A program made the position numbers and the translations under genes. From the NCBI GenBank assembly GCA_963693315.1, contig OY856187.1, positions 381,413,460 to 381,477,459 of the forward strand: a stretch of 64,000 nucleotides of DNA. Direction: 5' to 3'. This DNA comes from Diogma glabrata. Lineage: Eukaryota > Arthropoda > Insecta > Diptera > Cylindrotomidae. The notes beneath the pieces are model-generated. The model had not been told where the DNA came from, searched no databases, and saw nothing but the letters and a program-made list of their open reading frames with translations. Of the stretch, positions 1 through 10,398 are shown piece by piece (position 1 is the first letter of the stretch; each line of letters starts with the position of its first letter).

Positions 1-1189
1 TTTCGAATTTTTAACCATTCTAGATGCTATTTGATTTGGGTGAACAGATGTTATGGTGTTATTTGATGTATTGGAATCACTCAATTTCTTTAGCAAATTC
101 CAAGCTTCACGGCTTGAATGTGAAAAGTTCATTTTTTCCACTAACTTGATCCATCTCTCAGTTCTAGCATGATTTAACTCTTGAGCAAGAGCATCCCAAA
201 CATGTTTAAATTCAGTTTCTTGATATAATTGCCATAATCTGCCACAATTCTCATTCCAGTTAGGGATGTATGTTTTTGGCAGTTGAGATGACGACAGCAG
301 TGAACCGATTATAGTTTTCAATAGTTGGAGGAATCCAACGTGTATTCATATCGATGGCTTTTGAAAAACCGGTCCAATCGGCTTTTTTAAAATTCCATCT
401 AGGCTTTGGCAATGACTCAACAACTCGAATTTTTATTCTAACTTCCAGAAGAATACAGCGATGTTAGCTTCTAGGAAGTTGTGCAATGTTCGTGTGGCTG
501 GCATTGCACATCGAGTAGTGTCAAACGAGACAAAGCAAAGGTCTGGATTATAGTCCCGATTCCATCTGCTGGAGTGAAATGATGGTTTATCCTTTGGGTC
601 AAACATGAGATGGAGCCCCTTTTTAATGCCCAATTTGTAATGAATTCACCATTTTCATCGTCTTCATTATAGTCCCATGAGGAATGATGGCTATTGAAAT
701 GTCCCATATATACAGAAGGGTGAGGAAACGTTGGTAAATGAGCATTCCACGTAGTTCTAGGTGGTTTATAAATATTTATGATTGTAACATCCGATGGCTA
801 TTACAGCAATATCATTTGCATATGACTTTGCAATTAATGTGCACTCGTCGTGTAGACCACTTCTAACAAATGTAGAAATACCATGGTACTGATGGTGCTA
901 CACAAGTAAAGTTTGTTATAGTACCACAATTTGTCAGATGGTCATTATCTATCATATGGGTTTCTTCCATAAGCAAAACATCACACTTCTGTTCTTCAAT
1001 AAATCTGGATTTCTGAATTCAACTTTCGATTTTGTTAATCCTTCAACATTCACTTGGATTATTTGAACTTAGAATTGCTCCAATTTCTCTGTATTGTGGC
1101 TGGTAGTCATCTTCTGAATTGTCGTTGTCTTCTTCATTTGTGGCACTGGGAGATTCAATGAATAGGTCCGGTGTATAATCCATTGACAT
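1..1189 (-). pseudogene. Non-LTR retrotransposon ORF2 remnant (APE endonuclease and EN-RT linker)
   Basis: Read on the minus strand from an ATG at 1189-1187, an acidic leader leads into an APE-type endonuclease. A VNVEG motif lies near 1060, DVLLMEETH near 982-960, and GHFNSHHSSW at 707-678 matches the family's GDFNxHHxxW core, with the key Asp replaced by His. The EN-RT linker follows at about 243-60, with a Trp-rich stretch (CGRLWQLYQETEF) and SSREAWNLL. The frame breaks near 1035 and again between 900 and 707. The RT domain would lie beyond the left edge of the window. In an active element this protein nicks the target and primes reverse transcription; this copy is dead. The family is insect Jockey/CR1-like by EN and linker style; the exact clade is not assignable by eye. 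Confidence 0.8.
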
Positions 1190-1319
1190 GTTTATTTCTT
1201 CAATACGGGTGGACCATAAAGGTTGTCAATATCCACGGAGTTTACTTTTATTTTATTTTCACATATAAATATATTTATTTTCACTAAATATATTTATTAA
1301 TTTTTTGAAAATTTCAAGA
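1190..1319. other. AT-rich spacer
   Basis: Sequence just upstream of the decayed non-LTR ORF; it may be its 5' region. It contains short TATTTATTTT runs and no recognisable gene. Confidence 0.4.
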
Positions 1320-2218
1320 GAAAAAAAATTGGCAATGTTTTCCTTTTGACAGATAGCCTACTTTTTTTTAAAATAAAATTAATTATTTATGTGACATAAA
1401 ATTTTATTATTACTATTTAGAATTATGGCATAATAAGATTGTCAAAAAAATGTTGTCAAGTGTGTCAAAAGAAAGATTTTTATTTATTTTTTTAGCCAAT
1501 TTTTTGGAAAAAAATAAAACTAATTATTTGTATGACATTAAATTATTTCGGTCTGAGAGACCCAAGTATTACATTCATGAGCCAAAAATGAAATTCTTAC
1601 CCCCACTTTTTTTGTCATTTCTCGACGTTTTAGGTCGTACTGATTCTAAAAAAGCAAAAAAAATGTATGTTTGTCTGCCGGCCGGCCGGCCGTCCGTCCG
1701 GCCGTCATTACCTACGCTGCAGGGAAAACCGCTGGAGGGATTTCACAATTTTTTTTTTCTAAAAATAGGTATACTCAAGGGACAGGTCCGAAAGGATACT
1801 GCGTTCGATAATTGTACCGGAAGTGTGTCAAAAAATCATTATGTGTGTAAAAACAGCAAATTTTCATTTTAAGTGATTCCGAGTAGGGACATTGAATTTG
1901 GAAAAATTTTGAAGGTCGAAATTGGTATGTGAGATCAAAAACTAGATTAATGCCTTATAAGTTTGTCAAAAAATGTTGTCAAGTGTGTCAAAAGAAAGAT
2001 TTTTATTTACTTTTTTACCCAATTTTTTGGAAAAAAATAAAATCAATTATTTTTATGACATGAAATTTTATTATTATTATAGAGAATTATGGCATTATAA
2101 GTTTGTCAAAAAAATAATGTCAAGTGTGTCAAACAATGATTTCATTTATTTTTTTAGCCAATTTTTTGGAAAAAAATGTAGCTGTTTTTATGACGTAAAT
2201 GTAATTGAAAAATAAGGA
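1320..2218 (+). repeat. Dispersed AT-rich repeat, copy 1 (Rep-A)
   Basis: A block of about 0.9 kb built on a recurring phrase, TTGTCAAGTGTGTCAAAAGA (near 1453, 1977 and, variant, 2117), alternating with AATTATGGCATTATAAG. It includes a GC-rich island at about 1676-1708 (GCCGGCC/CCGTCC runs) followed by CTACGCTGCAGGGAAAACC. The same order recurs at 4410-5225, and part of it recurs inverted at 3160-3475. The ORF across 1450-1872 is low-complexity and matches nothing I recognise. This is non-coding repeat DNA, probably the body of a non-autonomous transposon. Confidence 0.7.
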
Positions 2219-2442
2219 GGGGCTGAAATCTCATAGCTCTGAGATATATAGACTTCGGTCTGGAGTAAGGATTTTGATATAGTTTTCGGCAAAAACCTTT
2301 TACGAGGACATGGTTTTTAGTTTTGGGCAGCGATGTATATAAAACATTACTCTTTGTTAAAGTACAAATATTTTTTATCTCTGTTTAAAAATTTGTTACA
2401 AAACTAACACGAAACATCAATACGTTGCCGGAAAATTATAAT
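2219..2442 (+). repeat. Left terminal inverted repeat of the 3.6-kb element
   Basis: Pairs with 5596-5816. Shared landmarks in order are GGGGCTGAAATCTCA, GAGATAT, TTTTGGGCAGCGATGTATAT, CTTTGTTAAAGTAC and AACACGAAACATCAATACG. Confidence 0.8.
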
Positions 2443-3159
2443 CAAAATTCCAAAAATATTATTAAATTAAATGAAATCAAACGTTTTTCAGAATTCCATA
2501 AATATTCCAAAATTAGAATAAAATCAAATATTTAAACTTTTTCTGAATCCCAATAATATTCCAAAAATTCTTAAAAATTAAAACTTTTTCCATAATTGTA
2601 AAAATATCGCAAAAATTATTACAAAATCAAAAATTGAAATTTTTTTCAAAATTCCAAAAATTATAATAAAATCAAAAATTTGAAATTTTTCAATATTCTA
2701 AAAATATTCCAAAAATTCTAACAAAATCAAAAATTGAAACTATTTTCAAAAATCTAAATATTTATATACTGAATTCAAAAATTCTATTTTTTTCAAAATT
2801 CTAAAAATATTGAAAAATTATAACAAAATCAATAATTGAAACTTTTTTCAAAACTCCAATAATATTCCAAAAATTCTTAAAAATTCAAACTTTTTCCAAA
2901 ATTCTCAAAATATTGCAAAAACTATTACAAAATCAAAAATTGAAAATTATTTCAAAAAAACTTAAAAAACTTAAAATTTTTGAAAATTCTAAAAATATTC
3001 AAAAAATTCTTACATAATCAAAAATTAAAACTTTTTCCAAAATTATAAAAATATTGCAAAAATTATTACAAAATTAAAAATAAAAACTTTTTTCAAAATT
3101 CCAAAAATATTTCAAAAACTATGTATAACAAATTCAAAAATTTCCATGTCCAATTTCAT
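2443..3159. repeat. AT-rich degenerate tandem tract (AAAATTCCAAAAATATT type)
   Basis: Loose repetition of a unit of roughly 40-70 bp built from CAAAATTCCAAAAATATTCC and AAAAATCAAAAATTGAAACT. It matches, in reverse complement, the tracts at 3480-4310 and 5225-5510. No coding signal. Confidence 0.65.
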
Positions 3160-3475
3160 TTTCAATTACATTTACGTCATAAAAACAGCTCCATTTTTTT
3201 TCCAAAAAATTGGCTAAAAAACTATATGAAATCATTTTTTGACACACTTGACAACATTTTTTTTGACAAACTTATAATGCCATAATTCTCCATAATAATA
3301 ATAAAATTTCATTTCAAACAAACAATTTTATTTTTTTCCAAAAATTGGATAAAAACTAAATAAAAATCTTTCTTTTGACACACTTGACAACATTTTTTTG
3401 ACAAACTTATAATGCAATAATCTAGATTTCGGTCTCACATACCAATCTCGACCATCAAGATTTCTCCAATTTCAA
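3160..3475 (-). repeat. Rep-A partial copy, inverted
   Basis: Contains TTTTGACACACTTGACAACA (near 3237 and 3375) and CTTATAATGC, the reverse complement of the Rep-A phrases found in direct orientation at 1450-2215 and 4840-5200. Confidence 0.75.
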
Positions 3476-3479
3476 TTTT

Positions 3480-4310
3480 GAAAAAAGCTTGTATTTTTGA
3501 TTTTGTAATAATTTTTGCAATATTTTTATAATTTTAGAAAAAGTTTTAATTTTTGAATTTGTAAGAATTTTTGGAATATATTTAGAATTTTGAAAAATTT
3601 AAAATTTTTGATTTTATTATAATTTTTGGAATTTTGAAATAATTTTCAATTTTGTAATAGTTTTTGCAATATTTTTATAATTTTGGAAAAAGTTTGAATT
3701 TTTAAAAATTTTTGAAATGTTATTGGAGTTTTGAAAAAAGTTTCAATTTTTGATTTTGTTACGATTTTCGCATATTTTTAGAATTTTGGAAAAGTTTGAA
3801 TTTTTAAGAATTTTTGGAATAATATCGGAATTTAGAAAAAGTCAATATTTGATTTTATTCCAATTTTTGGAATATTTTTGGAATTTTGAAAAAAGTTTGA
3901 TTTTATTTAATTTTTACAATATTTTTGGAATTTTGAAAGAATAGAATTTTTCAATTTTATATAAATTTTTAAAATTTTGAAAAAAGTTTCAATTTTTGAT
4001 TTTGTAAGAATTTTTGGAATACTTTTAGAAATTTGAAATATTTGAAATTTTTGATTATATTATAATTTTTGGAATTTTGAAAAAAGTTTCAATTTTGAAT
4101 ATTGTAATAATTTTTGCAATATTTTTAGAACTTTGAGAAAGTTTGAATTTTAAAGAATTTTTGGAATATTATTTGAATTTAGAAAAAGTTTAAATAGTTG
4201 ATTTTATTCTAAGTCTTGGAATATTTTTGGAATTTTGATTTTATTTAATTTTTACAATGTTTTTGGAATTTTGAAAGAAATATGAATTTGTGATTTTGTA
4301 ATATTTTCTC
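3480..4310. repeat. AT-rich degenerate tandem tract, opposite orientation
   Basis: GAATTTTTGGAATATTTTTG and AAAAAAGTTTCAATTTTTGA units are repeated many times; this is the reverse complement of the 2443-3159 tract. The short ORF at 3750-3944 is a by-product of the repeat. Confidence 0.65.
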
Positions 4311-4409
4311 GAAACGCTAAATGGAAATGTTTTTGAGCAGTTTGCTGAGTGTATCATCTTTTCACTAAATTATGTTAATTTATGATCTGTTATAATTTTC
4401 CGCATTGAT

Positions 4410-5225
4410 GTTACTTCGGTCTGAAAGACCTAAGTATTACATTCATGAGCCAAAAGTGAAATTCTTATCCCCACTTTTTTGGCATTTCTCGACGTTTTAA
4501 GATCTACTGATTCTAAAAAAGCAAAAGAAAAATGTGTGTCTCCCGGCCGGCCGCCGTCATTACCTACGCTGCAGGGAAAACCGCTGGAGAGATTTCAAAA
4601 AATTTTTTTTCTCAAAATAGGAATGCTCAAAGGAAAGGTTCGGAAGGACGCTGTGTTCGATAACTGTACCGGAAGTGTGTCAAAAAAATCATTATGTGTG
4701 TCAAAAATAGCAAATTTTTATATTTTTGGCTTAAAAAACGACCATTTTAAGTGATTACGAGTAGGAACATTGAATTTTGAGAAATCTTGATGGTCGGGAT
4801 TATTATGTGAGATCAAAAACTAGATTATTGCATTATAAGTTTGTCAAAAAAATGTTGTCAAGTGTGTCAAAAGAAAGATTTTTATTTATTTTTTACCCAA
4901 TTTTTCGAAAAAAAAAATAAAATTAATCATTTGTTTGAATTTTATTATTATTATTGAGAATTATGGCATTATCAGTTTGTCAAAAAAATGTTGTCAAGTG
5001 TGCCAAAAGAAAGATTTTTTCGTTTTTTACCCAATTTATTGGAAAAAAATAAAATTAATTATTTTTTGAAATGAAATTTTATCATTATTATGGAGAATTA
5101 TGGCATTATAAGTTTGTCAAAAATTAATGTCAAGTGTGTCAAAAAATGATTTCATTTCTTTTAGACAATTTTTTGGGAAAGAAAATGTAGCTGTTTTTAT
5201 GACGTAAATGTAATTGAAGATGAAA
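4410..5225 (+). repeat. Rep-A copy in direct orientation
   Basis: Follows 1545-2215 closely: TTCGGTCTGAAAGACC, TACATTCATGAGCC, a GGCCGGCCG island at about 4542-4553, CTACGCTGCAGGGAAAACC, then TTGTCAAGTGTG phrases. The island is shorter here than in copy 1. Confidence 0.75.
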
Positions 5226-5595
5226 TTGGACATGGAAATTATTGAATTTGTTATAGTTTTTGAAATATTTTTGGAATTTTGAAAAAAGTTTGTATTTTTG
5301 ATTTTGTAATAATTTTTGCAATATTTTTAGAATGTTGGAAAAAGTTTGAATTTTTAAGAATTTTTGGAATATTATTGGAATTTAGAAAAAGTTTAAATAG
5401 TTGATTTTATTCTAGTTTTTGAAATTTTGAAAAAAGTTTAATTTTATTTAATTTTTACAATATTTTTGGAATTTTGAAAGAAATATGAATTTGTGATTTT
5501 GTAATATTTTCTCGAAACGTTAAATGGAGAGGTTTTTGAGCAATTTGCTGAGTGTATCATCTTTTCACTAAATTATGTTAATTTATGATATGTTA

Positions 5596-5816
5596 TAATT
5601 TTCTGGGATCGTATTGATGTTTCGTGTTAGTTTTGTAATAAATATCTAAACAGAGATAAAAAAATACCTGTACTTTAACAAAGAGTTATGTTTGATATAC
5701 ATCGCTGCCCAAAACTAAAAACCCTGTCCTCATAAAAGTTTTTTGCCGAAAGCTATATCAAAATCCTTAACCCAGACCAAAGTGTTGATATCTCAGAGCT
5801 GTGAGATTTCAGCCCC
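5596..5816 (-). repeat. Right terminal inverted repeat of the 3.6-kb element
   Basis: Reverse complement of 2219-2442 with scattered substitutions and small indels. It is preceded by AT-rich tract 5225-5510 and a second CGAAACGTTAAATGG block (5513) that also occurs at 4311. Confidence 0.8.
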
Positions 5817-6355
5817 TTCATATTTTTACTTCTTGGAATAAATGTTTATGCTTGTCAAATGCTTTGTGACAGGGTGAAGTACTTCGAATAATTTTTCCCA
5901 TATAAAGCAACTTCAATGGAAAATTAAATTTGGACAACATACAGTTCATATGTTTGCATTCCATACAAAGTCCTTGTTTTATGTTAAACGCTTATATAGA
6001 AAATGTCTTAAATATTTTCTAATAATATCAATGCCATAAATTATTTGTAAAGTGTCATGTAACGCAATGTTTAACATTCCTCTTTGTTTGTCGTTCCTAA
6101 ACCGTTTCATCATACTTGTGATGAACTCATGCGACCCATCCTAGTTGTCTTTCGAGGTCAACATAAACTGATAAAGGTTAATTTGCATGAGGCTATGGGG
6201 AACAATTTTTTTCCAGTATGCTGCACAACAAGACCTCGTTGGTTTGGGAACAATCTATTTTCAACCAGAACTTTCTCTGGTTTTCTATAAGTAAGAATTT
6301 TCGGCGACATATCCTCTGACAATATTATCCGGATAACTCACAATTGCTGTACGAT
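5817..6355. other. Unassigned AT-rich DNA
   Basis: No repeat or motif is recognised. The 68-codon ORF at 6084-6290 resembles no family I know and lacks supporting context. Confidence 0.4.
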
Positions 6356-6359
6356 CAGA

Positions 6360-6600
6360 GCTGCCAACCGGTTTTTGAAAACCAAAACCAAAACCGCAAA
6401 GCCAAAAAACCACACCAAATCAGTAAAACCAAAACAGAAACCATAACCACATTCTAAAAATGATCACAACCGGAACAAAAACCAAATCCACGTTTTAAAA
6501 ATTATCAAAACCAAAAGTATAACCGTAATCAAATTTTAAAAATCATCAAACCAAAACCGAACCCAAAACCAAATTTTAGAATAAATGAAATCAAAATCAA
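6360..6600. repeat. Degenerate (AACCAAA)n / (CCAAAA)n simple repeat
   Basis: Interrupted runs of AAACCAAAACCAAAA-type sequence. A shorter copy of the same microsatellite lies at about 7026-7056, inside the adjacent RT remnant, suggesting related expansion or mispriming near this retroelement's 3' end. Confidence 0.7.
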
Positions 6601-6987
6601 GTCTAAAAATTTAGTCAAGTCCAATAATATTGTTCAAAAAATAAGACAATAATGCCGTGCTAAACACAGAGGTGGTAACTTACTTTTTTGACAAAAATCC
6701 GTTACGAATCTAAGATAATATAAAAACAGTCGATGGATAATTTTTTCATATAATTAAAACATTTAATTTCTTTTTTCAATAAAAAATTACTCTATAAAGA
6801 TGTCGTATCTTAATATTTGACAATTACTATAACAATTAGCCGTATCTATTAGTTCCTATGCTATTTCAGTCGTAACTTTACGGTATTACAGTTGTTACTG
6901 TCTTTCAATAACTTTCCCCACTTGAATTAGCTCAACATTTTTTATTGAGCGTTGGCACTGTTTGTTGACAAATGTTGTAATTTTTAA
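6601..6987. other. Unassigned AT-rich DNA
   Basis: Lies downstream (in the retroelement's direction) of the 6988-7494 RT remnant and may be its 3' region. No poly(A) or other diagnostic end is visible. Confidence 0.35.
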
Positions 6988-7494
6988 TCAATTCTCTGAC
7001 GAATACTCAAACAAACATCTTTTAACTAAAAACCAAAACCGAAACCAAAACCAAATTTTGACGGATTCCGGCAAACTATTCCATTTGTATGCAGTTCGGA
7101 CAAAGAAGTCTTTCTGCGATCTGCCAGTACGACAGCGAGGGATCTCGACCGTTTCACTGGTTGCGGTAGTCGATTGCCGAGTGGAACGGGGGTACGAATA
7201 AGTTTGAGGCATGATGCTGCTGATTTCATCTGAGCACTGCTGATAACGATATTTGTAAAAAAGAACGAGGTCAGCAACAGTGCGACGCTGTTGTAGGGGA
7301 TCAAGTTTTGATGTCAAAGCTCGATCACCCACAATTCGTATAGCTCGCTTTTGAACAGAGCCCAGAAGGGTCAAGATAGAACCAGAAGCAGCAGCCCAAA
7401 CTTGACAACAGCACTCCATACAGGGACGAATATAGGACTTATAAACATGGAGCAAAGCGTTGAGCGAACAAATTAGCCTTTCTTGCGGGATCAT
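6988..7494 (-). pseudogene. Non-LTR reverse transcriptase, C-terminal fragment
   Basis: 168 codons matching the region after the RT domain of Jockey/CR1-type ORF2 proteins: YKSYIRPCMECCCQVW, then VQKRAIRIVGD, LDPLQQRRTVADL, PRCRTGRSQKDFF and KWNSLPESVK. In the complete family this segment ends ORF2. The catalytic RT core is missing between here and the endonuclease part (7637-8670), so this is an internally deleted copy. Just after ESVK the frame runs through a CCAAAA-type microsatellite giving WFWFRFWF, then returns to a plausible KRCLFEYS tail. A more decayed relative lies at 20611-20815. Confidence 0.85.
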
Positions 7495-7636
7495 TGACGA
7501 TTAAATTATAAGGGGAATAGAAAATTTTGTACCAGAATTTAAAGAATTAATGGCACTGTAGAAACTCTTGTCAGAATTAGACATAGACGTAAGTTTTGAG
7601 GCTTTCGTTCTGTCAATTTCAGACTTTTGAGATAAT

Positions 7637-8670
7637 CTAGTTAGATATTTTATTTGCCTTTAGATATTGGGATCGATTAGTGGGAGTTTTGTTATGAATC
7701 CAAATATTAAATGATCTACGTTTGTTTCTAAGTGCCGTTTTGGCCGCTTTTGAGTACAAGTATTTTTGTTTGAGTTTTACTATGGAGAGAGGGACAAATT
7801 TATTAATAGAAAATTTGATGGTTTCTGTAAAGTTTTGAGCAGAAACATTTACATTGTCAGTGTAAAAACAATGACGGTCGAAAGGGAAACCATGGTAAAA
7901 ATTTCGAAGACTACTCTTATCCATTTTTGAGTAGTGAAATATTTTACGGGGCTTGGGAGCTGTAGTCTTATCTAAATCAGTTTTGATAACTGATTAAATT
8001 AAATATTGATGAGAATTTCCAATACTACCTTTCGCGACATCGAAACTCGTAATATCTGGCATTGTGGTAAGATCTGTGGCGAGACCTAAATGAAAACTAT
8101 TATCGCCGCCATTACGCGGAGTGAAAGTCGGGTTTTTAACAATTTGAAATAGGCCCTGAGACGCGGCAAAAATTTTTGCCAGTTTTTCACTATTGTCAAC
8201 ATCGTCAGTCGATTTGGAGAATTCCAACCATGATTTGTTATGGACGTTGAAGTCACCGGTAACGATAACTTCACAATTGGGGGACTTTGCTCTAATCTCG
8301 TCCACAATTTTTGTCAGTGAATTAAAAAAGTTTGGGTTACGTTTGTTGGGGGACCGGTATAAAGCTATTGTAAAAAAGTTATTTCTGAAAGACAAATCTT
8401 TAAAACCATTGTATTCAAGCCGTCACCGTGTAGCTCAAAATTTGGAAAGCGTGTGCACGCAACACTCTCATAAATGAATGCGCTTTGATGGAGTTTGAAA
8501 GCTAATTCAAGCCTATATATGGAATTAAGCGATTCTATAAAGAAAAAATTTTCTGAAACTTATGTTTCTGTAAGGAATAGAATGTTCGGTTTGTCGTGCT
8601 CAAGATGATGTTGCACGTGGTCATGGTTAGCGATCAATCCGCAGATGTTTTGAATATGTATTTTAAAATG
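7637..8670 (-). pseudogene. Non-LTR ORF2 remnant: APE endonuclease plus EN-RT linker
   Basis: Minus-strand reading from about 8670 shows an endonuclease N-terminus (IQNICGLIANHDHVQHHLE, then PNILFLTET followed by a stop codon), then ALYRSPN near 8360 and VIVTGDFNVHNKSW near 8265 with the conserved GDFN. NPTFTPRN with NS follows, as in the family's C-terminal EN motifs. The linker (7924-7637) contains INKFVPLSIVK and ALRNKRRSF. Breaks occur near 8545, 8400 and 7990. Together with 6988-7494 this is one element, order EN-linker-[RT core deleted]-C-terminus. Confidence 0.8.
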
Positions 8671-9136
8671 TTTATTGATTCATATATGTGTTGTCCCTGC
8701 AAATACCGTGGACGTGCCGCTTTATGAGCGTGTGGATTGTGCAAATTTGCAATACCACTTGCAGATTTATATCGTTTTAGTTAACGAAAGATGCAGCTAA
8801 GTTAACGTAAAGAAGTTGAAGTTAATGTAAATTTATAAAACTTGTGAGCTAAACGGAAATCTTTGTGGTGTAGAAAGCGACGCTCTGATGCAACTCATTA
8901 AACACTTGAGATGACATCTGTTAACATCAATTTAACGGTTGAAAAGAAGTACTTGTTTTGTAAGGTGACCAGATTTGAACGTCGGTAAAGCGTGACAAAA
9001 TTGACCAGGGAGGGTGAAGGGTTCAACAAGGTAGTTACAAAAAATTTCAACATAAGAACAGTTCACAAATATAACTAGGACGGTGTAAATCCGATAAACG
9101 AAACTATCGAAAGCCAAAAGAAATAATTCCGTAACC
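8671..9136. other. Unassigned AT-rich DNA
   Basis: Upstream side of the decayed retroelement. AGTTAACG-type phrases recur loosely around 8780-8830. No gene recognised. Confidence 0.35.
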
Positions 9137-9440
9137 TGCGGATCTGAAAATCAATACCATAGCACCTGATAGCCTAAGATACCTGTTTACCAAATTTGGG
9201 GTCAATGTGTGTAGTAAGAAGTTTCTGATTCCACAGACAGAGAGAGATATACACACCTTTTGACCACTATATCTCTGGTCAAAATTAACCTGCGGATCTG
9301 AAAATCAAATCCTTGGGAGATATTTGCATAAAATGCTATAAATTTGTTGTCAAGATGCGATAAATTTGGAGTCAATGGATAAAGCAGTAGTATCTCAGAT
9401 TTATTGTTCACAGACAGACAAAAAAGCACACAGACAGGAT
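9137..9440. repeat. Two diverged copies of a ~150-bp direct repeat
   Basis: CCTGCGGATCTGAAAATCAA occurs at about 9137 and 9290. Each copy continues with an AAATTTGG(G/A)GTCAATG phrase and an ACAGACAGA run. Non-coding. Confidence 0.65.
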
Positions 9441-9697
9441 TGCGATCGCATAAACTATCTTTACAGCTTTCGATGGTTAATAAATAAAAAATATTTCAAC
9501 GATGATGCATAAACTTACTTCACCACAGTTCTGGAAACAAAATGTTCTGAATATAAAGTGAGCTAATATCCATTAAATGTCTCAATTAATGGCTAACCGA
9601 TGTTATAGATTTCACGTAGTTCTAATTGTAAAAACAATAAAGAAAGCTATTAACAAAAAATTTTAAAATCAATTAAATTTTAACTTTTTTTATTTTT
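9441..9697. other. Unassigned AT-rich DNA
   Basis: No repeat partner or gene recognised in this stretch. Confidence 0.3.
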
Positions 9698-9993
9698 GAA
9701 ATATTGTTCTAGCCTTGCTTTAAAATATATCAAATTTACAAAGAGGCGTTAATTCGTGTTCTTGAGATATTTAATTTTAAAGATTTTTAGTCCGATTAAA
9801 ATTCTAATTGTTCTTTATTTTCTCGAACTTCAGTGGTTAATATTTTTTGATAATAAAAATTGTTCGAAAAAATAATGAACAATTAGAATTTTAATCGGAC
9901 TAAAAATCTTTAAAATTAAATATCTCAAGAACAAGAATTAGCGCCTCTTGGTAAATTTGATATATTTTAGAGTAAGGATAGAACTATTTTCAG
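9698..9993. repeat. ~130-bp inverted repeat (hairpin / MITE-like)
   Basis: Arms 9698-9829 and 9862-9993 are reverse complements with roughly 15 differences, separated by about 32 bp. Shared text includes AAATATATCAAATTTAC, TTCTTGAGATATTTAATTTT and AGTCCGATTAAAATTCTAAT. A transcript would fold into a long double-stranded hairpin. No TSD was identified. Confidence 0.8.
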
Positions 9994-10019
9994 GAAAAAA
10001 AATTAACTAAATTCCAATT

Positions 10020-10398
10020 GATCTTTGACCCTTGCGTCATCTTTAAAAAAGTTTTTTCAATATTTTTATTTAAAAATTAATTATAAAAACAATAAATTAA
10101 TTTTTTTTTTCAAACGACTAACTAATCATCTATCAAACAAAAAAAGTTTAATGAAATCGGTATAGCCGTTCTTGAGCAATTTAATTTCAAAGTTACATCG
10201 GATTGGCAGAATTTTCATTTTTCATGCATGTTGGGGTGCCCCCTATGCTCAAACTATGCACTTTAAAAAAAATTTGAAATAAGCTGTATTTTTTATTTTG
10301 TCCATACTACTAATACGCCAAGTTTCAGGAAAATCAAAAATGGTCAACCTTTTCTGCGAACCACTAATGGCCCGCGGACTACCGGTTGAGAAACATTG
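10020..10398. mobile_element. hAT-like transposon end
   Basis: The segment ends with CCGCGGACTACCGGTTGAGAAACATTG (two motifs joined: CCGCGGACTACC and GGTTGAGAAACATTG). Its reverse complement, CAATGTTTCTCAACC, resembles the CAGTGGTTCTCAACC terminus common to many hAT elements. Upstream, TTAATGAAATCGGTATAGCC and TTCTTGAGCAATTT are phrases typical of non-autonomous insect repeats. The opposite end and an 8-bp TSD were not found, so the left boundary is a guess. Confidence 0.45.

Larger units (their letters stand above)
2219..5816. mobile_element. 3.6-kb element with long terminal inverted repeats, no coding capacity seen
   Basis: The left end (2219-2442, starting GGGGCTGAAATCTCA) and the right end (5596-5816, ending TGAGATTTCAGCCCC) are imperfect reverse complements over about 220 bp. 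Inside are two long AT-rich tracts in opposite orientation (2450-3150 and 3480-4310), an inverted Rep-A piece (3160-3475), a truncated internal copy of the terminal repeat (4311-4410) and a direct Rep-A copy (4410-5225). No transposase is present. Similarity between the flanks extends a few bases outside the GGGG/CCCC boundary, so the exact ends and any target-site duplication are unclear. It is best read as a foldback-like or nested non-autonomous DNA transposon. Confidence 0.7.

Noticed and set aside
1676..1708. GC-rich GGCCGGCC island as a possible CpG promoter
   Set aside because: It is only about 30 bp, recurs within the Rep-A copy at about 4542, and is therefore part of the repeat rather than a gene promoter.
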